From an uncultured Collinsella sp. (GTDB taxonomy: Bacteria > Actinomycetota > Coriobacteriia > Coriobacteriales > Coriobacteriaceae), in the NCBI GenBank assembly GCA_902465105.1, contig CABQLM010000046.1:1-16739 (forward strand): DNA of 16,739 bases, read 5' to 3'. Under the pieces are notes generated by a model. It was not told the DNA's origin, did not search any database, and was given only the letters and a program-made list of their open reading frames with translations. Numbering within the stretch: the first letter of the stretch is position 1; each line of letters starts with the position of its first letter. Shown piece after piece: positions 13,215-16,739 of this stretch. The position numbers and the translations under genes are program-made.

Positions 13215-14396
13215 ATGAAAGAACTCTCCAATCGCACGGCAACGTTTACCGATTCGGTCATCCGCCGCATGACGCGCATCTCCAATAAGTACGGTGCCGT
13301 CAACCTCTCACAGGGCTTCCCCGACTTCGATCCCCCGGCACAGCTGCTCCAGAGCCTCAGCACCATCGCCACCGACCCCAAGCCGCTATATCACCAGTAC
13401 TCCATCACCTGGGGCTCGCAGGCCATGCGCGAAGCGCTCGCGGCCAAGCAGGAGCATTTTATGGACATGCCGGTCAATCCCAACGAGAACATCGTGGTCA
13501 CGTGCGGCTCCACCGAGGCCATGATGGCCGCTATGATGACGGTTACGAACCCCGGGGACAAGGTCGTCATCTTCTCGCCGTTCTACGAGAACTATGGCGC
13601 CGACACCATCCTCTCGGGCGCCGAGCCCATCTACGTACCGCTCAACCCGCCCACGTTTGACTTCGATCGCGAGGTACTCGAGGATGCCTTCCGCGAAAAC
13701 GACCCCAAAGCCATCGTCCTATGCAATCCTTCCAACCCCTGCGGCAAGGTCTTTACGCGCGAGGAGCTCACCTTTATCGCCGACCTCTGCAAAAAGTACG
13801 ACGCGTACTGCATCACCGACGAAGTCTACGAGCACATCGTCTATGCGCCCCATGAGCACGTCTATATGGCCACGTTGCCCGGCATGTTCGAACGCACTAT
13901 CAGCTGCAGCTCGCTGTCCAAGACCTACTCCATCACCGGCTGGCGTCTGGGTTACACCATCGCCCCGGCACAGATCACCGAGCGTATCAAGAAGGTCCAC
14001 GACTTCCTCACCGTAGGTGCCGCCGCTCCCCTGCAGGAAGCCGTCGTCACCGCGCTCAACTTCAACGACAGCTATTACCAGGAGGTCCTCGACCTCTATA
14101 CCGCCAAGCGCGATCTGTTCTGCCGCGGACTCGATAGTATTGGCCTTGAGCATAACGTACCGCAAGGTGCCTACTACGTGATGATGGACATCTCTGAGTT
14201 TGGCTATGACAGCGACCTTGACTTCTGCGAGGACCTCGCATCTAAAGTGGGCGTGGGCGCCGTGCCCGGCTCAAGCTTCTTCCGCGAGCCCGTCAACCAT
14301 CTGGTCCGCTTCCACTTTGCCAAGCGTGACGAGACGCTCAACGCGGCGTTGGAGAACCTCAAGTCGCTACGTGATAAAATCAAACCGCGCGGGTAA
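13215..14396 (+). CDS. class I PLP-dependent aminotransferase (methionine/kynurenine aminotransferase-like)
   Basis: A 393-residue fold-type I aminotransferase. Visible residues are NLSQGFPDFDPP (30-41), characteristic of the YbdL/kynurenine-oxoglutarate transaminase branch, NPSNPCGKV with Asn174 (171-179), TDEVYEH with Asp202 for the pyridine nitrogen, the Schiff-base Lys236 in SSLSKTYSITGWRLGY, and Arg365 in HLVRFHF for the substrate carboxylate. Length is normal. Substrate preference (aromatic, methionine, glutamine or aspartate) cannot be decided here. I chose the ATG at 13215, which has AAAGGA five bases before it; an upstream in-frame ATG at 13197 lacks a ribosome site. It appears to be a single-gene unit with its own terminator. 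Confidence 0.9.
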   Translation: MKELSNRTATFTDSVIRRMTRISNKYGAVNLSQGFPDFDPPAQLLQSLSTIATDPKPLYHQYSITWGSQAMREALAAKQEHFMDMPVNPNENIVVTCGSTEAMMAAMMTVTNPGDKVVIFSPFYENYGADTILSGAEPIYVPLNPPTFDFDREVLEDAFRENDPKAIVLCNPSNPCGKVFTREELTFIADLCKKYDAYCITDEVYEHIVYAPHEHVYMATLPGMFERTISCSSLSKTYSITGWRLGYTIAPAQITERIKKVHDFLTVGAAAPLQEAVVTALNFNDSYYQEVLDLYTAKRDLFCRGLDSIGLEHNVPQGAYYVMMDISEFGYDSDLDFCEDLASKVGVGAVPGSSFFREPVNHLVRFHFAKRDETLNAALENLKSLRDKIKPRG

Positions 14397-14423
14397 GGAC
14401 GGCCCGGCAACTAAAGCAATCAA

Positions 14424-14464
14424 AGAAGCCCCGCACCGCCCGCCGCGCTGTGGGGCTTCTTTTT
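14424..14464 (+). terminator. rho-independent terminator of the aminotransferase gene
   Basis: AGAAGCCCC (14424-14432) pairs with GGGGCTTCT (14452-14460), with some further pairing in the loop, followed by TTTTT. Its last T is also the first base of the operator-like dyad of the next gene. Confidence 0.93.
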
Positions 14465-14499
14465 ATAGCGCTTTCTTAATTTGTTTAGAGCGCTATACT
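14464..14499 (+). promoter_or_regulatory. promoter and operator-like dyad of the ROK kinase gene
   Basis: TATAGCGCT (14464-14472) and AGCGCTATA (14489-14497) are exact complements 16 bp apart; each contains the palindrome AGCGCT, with centres 22 bp apart (about two helical turns). The right arm overlaps TATACT (14494-14499), a 5-of-6 -10 box, while the -35 region (TTTCTT) is weak. A sugar-responsive repressor bound here would block the promoter. The leader would be about 35 nt. Confidence 0.55.
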
Positions 14500-14539
14500 T
14501 TAGTCACGGAGCAACTCGTCCCAGAGAGAGAGGAACACT

Positions 14540-15430
14540 ATGGCAGAGCAGCAGCTTATCGGAGCGCTCGAGGCCGGCGGCACCAAGATGGTCTGCGCCA
14601 CGGGCTATGCAGACGGTACGGTCCTGGAGCGCGAGCAGATTGCGACCACGACCCCGCAGGAGACCGTTGAAGCCGTCAATGCATGGTTTGCCGACAAGGG
14701 CATCGCCGCGCTGGGCATCGGAGCTTTTGGCCCCACCGCAGTCAATCCTGCCTCGCCCCAATACGGCAAGATCTTGGAGACGCCCAAGACGGCATGGCGC
14801 TACTTTGACCTGCTGGGCGCCGTCCAGAACGAGCTCAATATTCCCTGTGGCTACGACACCGACGTCAACGTCGCTTGCCTGGGCGAGGTCACCTTTGGTT
14901 GCGCCAAGGGCCTCACCGACGTGGTGTATCTGACCATCGGCACCGGTGTGGGCGCCGGCGTGCTCTCGGGCGGCCAGCTCGTGCACGGCATGATGCATCC
15001 CGAGGCCGGCCACATCCTGGTCACGCGCGACCCGCGCGACACCATCGGCGAGCACAGCGCCTGCCCCTTCCACGACAACTGCCTCGAGGGCCTCATCGCA
15101 GGCCCCGGCGTTAAAAAGCGCTGGGATGGCAAGAGCGCCGGAGACATGGCCGATGACCCGGAGGCCATGGACCTGCTCGCAGGTTACCTGGCACAAGCGC
15201 TCATGACCTACACGCTGTGCTATGCGCCGCAAAATATCATCATCGGTGGCGGCGTGGCCGACCACACCCCCATCGTTCCGCTCGCCCGTAAAAAGTGTGC
15301 CGAGATGCTCAACGGCTATATCGTCACGCCCGAGGTCAACGACATCGATTCCTACATTGTCAATAACAGCCTCGAGGGCAAGCAAGGCATCATGGGTTGC
15401 CTGGCATTGGGTGCCCAGGTGCTTAAATAA
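14540..15430 (+). CDS. ROK-family sugar kinase, fructokinase-like
   Basis: A 296-residue ROK kinase that phosphorylates a hexose with ATP in the cytosol; fructose is the best guess. The opening GALEAGGTKMVCATG (8-22) is the fructokinase form of the phosphate-1 motif. Asp108 in DTDVNVA is the catalytic base, GTGVGAG (134-140) the adenosine/phosphate loop, and the zinc site is His158 in HPEAGH with Cys175, His178 and Cys181 in CPFHDNC. GGGVAD near 247-252 closes the nucleotide site. GAGAGGAA precedes the ATG. The gene stands alone between two terminators. A dyad overlapping its -10 box suggests control by a sugar regulator encoded elsewhere. Other hexose kinases of the ROK family are possible. 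Confidence 0.9.
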   Translation: MAEQQLIGALEAGGTKMVCATGYADGTVLEREQIATTTPQETVEAVNAWFADKGIAALGIGAFGPTAVNPASPQYGKILETPKTAWRYFDLLGAVQNELNIPCGYDTDVNVACLGEVTFGCAKGLTDVVYLTIGTGVGAGVLSGGQLVHGMMHPEAGHILVTRDPRDTIGEHSACPFHDNCLEGLIAGPGVKKRWDGKSAGDMADDPEAMDLLAGYLAQALMTYTLCYAPQNIIIGGGVADHTPIVPLARKKCAEMLNGYIVTPEVNDIDSYIVNNSLEGKQGIMGCLALGAQVLK

Positions 15431-15502
15431 ATAAGGAATCGTAACGACGCCAGGCTGAACTCTGGCGACACCACACACCATATAAGGCCTCTAAACGAAT
15501 AG

Positions 15503-15543
15503 GGCCGCCTAGGGACAGCAGGTTTGTCCTAGGCGGCCTTTTT
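15503..15543 (+). terminator. terminator of the ROK kinase gene, overlapping the convergent CDS
   Basis: GGCCGCCTAGG (15503-15513) pairs with CCTAGGCGGCC (15528-15538), with further inner pairs, followed by five T. On the minus strand the 3' flank is not U-rich. The arm 15529-15538 and the U tract encode the last codons and stop of the VanZ-family gene. Confidence 0.92.
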
Positions 15544-15978
15544 AGAGTACATGAGCAGTCGTAAGAGATATCGCAATGCAACACCCGTCGCAGCGCCACA
15601 GCAATCGATGAAAACATCGGTAACCGTACCGGCGCGACCGGGCACAAAGAGCTGAATGGTCTCGTCTATCGAAGGCACCAGCAATAGAAACACCGTCGTT
15701 GGAAGCAATACACCAAACGTGCGGCGTCCGTCGATATCAAAAGCATGCGTCGCAAGAATGCCCAAGATGAAATATTCGGTAAAATGCGCGCTCTTGCGAA
15801 TGACGAAATTGGTCACCCAAGCATGCGGAAGCCCCAAGTCGCGCAATATATGGCGCACGGCCTCCATAACCGAAAGGCTTAATGAACCAGACCCCGTACC
15901 CGGGACCAACGAGTTTCCCCAAATGAATAGCACCATAGCGCAGGTGGCAAGCACCCATTTGCGATCGATTTTTGGCAT
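15529..15978 (-). CDS. VanZ-family membrane protein
   Basis: A 149-residue membrane protein with about four hydrophobic segments (8-25, 65-82, 88-105, 121-143). It shows the VanZ-like signature residues RKSAHFTEY (61-69), SIDETIQLFVPGRAGTVTD (split: SIDETIQ 103-109, GRAGTVTD 114-121). VanZ was first linked to teicoplanin resistance; most relatives are of unknown function, possibly in the cell envelope, so resistance should not be assumed. The ATG at 15978 lies 8 nt after the stop of the gene upstream, with AAGG inside that gap region, so the two are probably one operon. The final residues SKKAA and the stop are written in the convergent kinase terminator. Confidence 0.85.
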   Translation of the reverse strand: MPKIDRKWVLATCAMVLFIWGNSLVPGTGSGSLSLSVMEAVRHILRDLGLPHAWVTNFVIRKSAHFTEYFILGILATHAFDIDGRRTFGVLLPTTVFLLLVPSIDETIQLFVPGRAGTVTDVFIDCCGAATGVALRYLLRLLMYSKKAA

Positions 15979-15986
15979 ATGGAGCC

Positions 15987-16739
15987 TTACGCCTCGGCAG
16001 CCTCGGCATGCAGGGGCGCAAAGCTTGCCGTACCGCCCTCGATGACGCTCAGGTATGCGCGACCCGTACGCTTAACGGCAACAGACTGGATGCGGTTGAT
16101 TTCCTCTTCGAGAATCTGATTGACGCGCTCGTGACGACGGTTCTCCATGATTCCAACAGCCACGGCCTCGGCATGCCGCAGACCCTCGCGCGAAATGCGA
16201 GCCGTATCCTCGGGAAGCACGGCACTGTGACGACCGACGTATGCAGGCATGGCGGTAGTTGCGGGCACGGGGGCTGCGTTGATAGACGCCGGCCCGGAGG
16301 CACAAGCACAAACCGTAGCAGGCTCGATGGACTCCGGCTCATCCATGATGGCCAATGCCGCAGCCCACATAGCCTCGTGTCCCGAATAATCTGCCATTGG
16401 AATGTCATCCTCGAGCAAGGCATTCGGAAGCTCGCCGGTATCGATGTGCTTTTTGGCGGCAACCGGAAGAGCGCCCGCAGCGGGACCATCGACATAAGAA
16501 TCCGCGACATCGACATTCGAGATAACAGGTAGCGAGGAAAGCTCGGCGCCATACGGCACCTGAGCGACGCCCGCTCCCTGCGAGGCGGCAGCGCCCCAAA
16601 GAGAACTTTCCGCAGCACGACGAGCAGCTACGGATTCTTCGTCAACGGCGGTAAACGGTTCACCGGCAAACGGCTCGGCAACGGGACCGCTGGCTTGGGA
16701 TGCATTCGCGCAGGGAGAGGCGGCCGTGGCGGCGGCATT
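15987..16739 (-). CDS. unrecognised protein, 5' end beyond the window
   Basis: The frame is open from the right edge to the TAA at 15987-15989, giving at least 250 residues with no start seen; a GTG at 16559 has no ribosome site, so the gene very likely begins outside. I do not recognise it. The visible N-terminal two thirds are rich in Ala, Pro, Glu and Ser (low complexity, disordered in appearance, with scattered acidic patches). The last about 80 residues look folded and helical: EDTARISREGLRHAEAVAVG, then MENRRHERVNQILEEEINRI, ending in a short hydrophobic-free Ala/Glu tail. No signal peptide or membrane segment is visible in this part. Eight bases separate its stop from the VanZ-family start, so the two are likely co-transcribed. 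Confidence 0.6.
   Translation of the reverse strand, partial: NAAATAASPCANASQASGPVAEPFAGEPFTAVDEESVAARRAAESSLWGAAASQGAGVAQVPYGAELSSLPVISNVDVADSYVDGPAAGALPVAAKKHIDTGELPNALLEDDIPMADYSGHEAMWAAALAIMDEPESIEPATVCACASGPASINAAPVPATTAMPAYVGRHSAVLPEDTARISREGLRHAEAVAVGIMENRRHERVNQILEEEINRIQSVAVKRTGRAYLSVIEGGTASFAPLHAEAAEA

Noticed and set aside
14504..15481. 325-codon open frame on the minus strand
   Set aside because: Antisense to the ROK kinase, which has intact active-site and zinc motifs.
15529..15978. Teicoplanin resistance gene
   Set aside because: Only family-level similarity to VanZ; no vanHAX or other resistance genes are present.

Overview
The window looks like chromosomal DNA from a GC-rich actinobacterium, most likely a Coriobacteriia gut commensal close to Collinsella. 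This is an inference from gene content: a sufCBDSU operon with a divergent Rrf2 regulator, a NifU-like/GGGtGRT gene pair, an MPKTG-anchored surface protein, a VanZ-family protein, and strong GCC/CGC/AAG codon preference. No 16S gene or other taxonomic marker is present.

Layout, left to right. (1) 162-1181: a GT2 glycosyltransferase of the galactofuranosyl/rhamnosyl-transferase type. (2) 1309-2976, minus: a secreted, sortase-anchored protein with a lysozyme-like N-terminal domain. (3) 3120-3551, minus: an Rrf2-family [Fe-S]-type regulator, divergent from (4) 3776-9021: sufC-sufB-sufD-sufS-sufU, five tightly packed genes ending in a strong terminator. (5) 9182-9982, minus: a REP-associated tyrosine transposase (RAYT, HUH/Y1 type). 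(6) 10396-12153: a NifU-like Fe-S scaffold protein and a GGGtGRT-family protein, then a terminator. (7) 12223-12713: about 490 bp with no convincing gene but with dyads and possibly a decayed gene. (8) 12756-13050, minus: a tRNA operon reading His, Lys, Lys. (9) 13215-14396: a class I aminotransferase. (10) 14540-15430: a ROK-family sugar kinase, fructokinase-like. (11) 15529-16739, minus: a VanZ-family protein and, upstream of it, an unrecognised gene that runs off the right edge.

The centre of the window is devoted to iron-sulfur cluster assembly. SufS (cysteine desulfurase) with SufU delivers sulfur to the SufBCD scaffold, and the divergent Rrf2 protein is the likely sensor and repressor. 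The second operon places another NifU-type scaffold next to a GGGtGRT protein, a family of unknown function, which makes a plausible uncharacterised Fe-S-related module.

The most unusual structure is a family of about 29-bp REP-like palindromic repeats (8-bp stem GGGACAAA/TTTGTCCC). They occur as a head-to-head pair between rrf2 and sufC, as tandem direct copies at the end of sufU (one of them contains the sufU stop codon), and as a decayed inverted copy beyond the RAYT gene. The repeats therefore bracket both the suf operon and the transposase.
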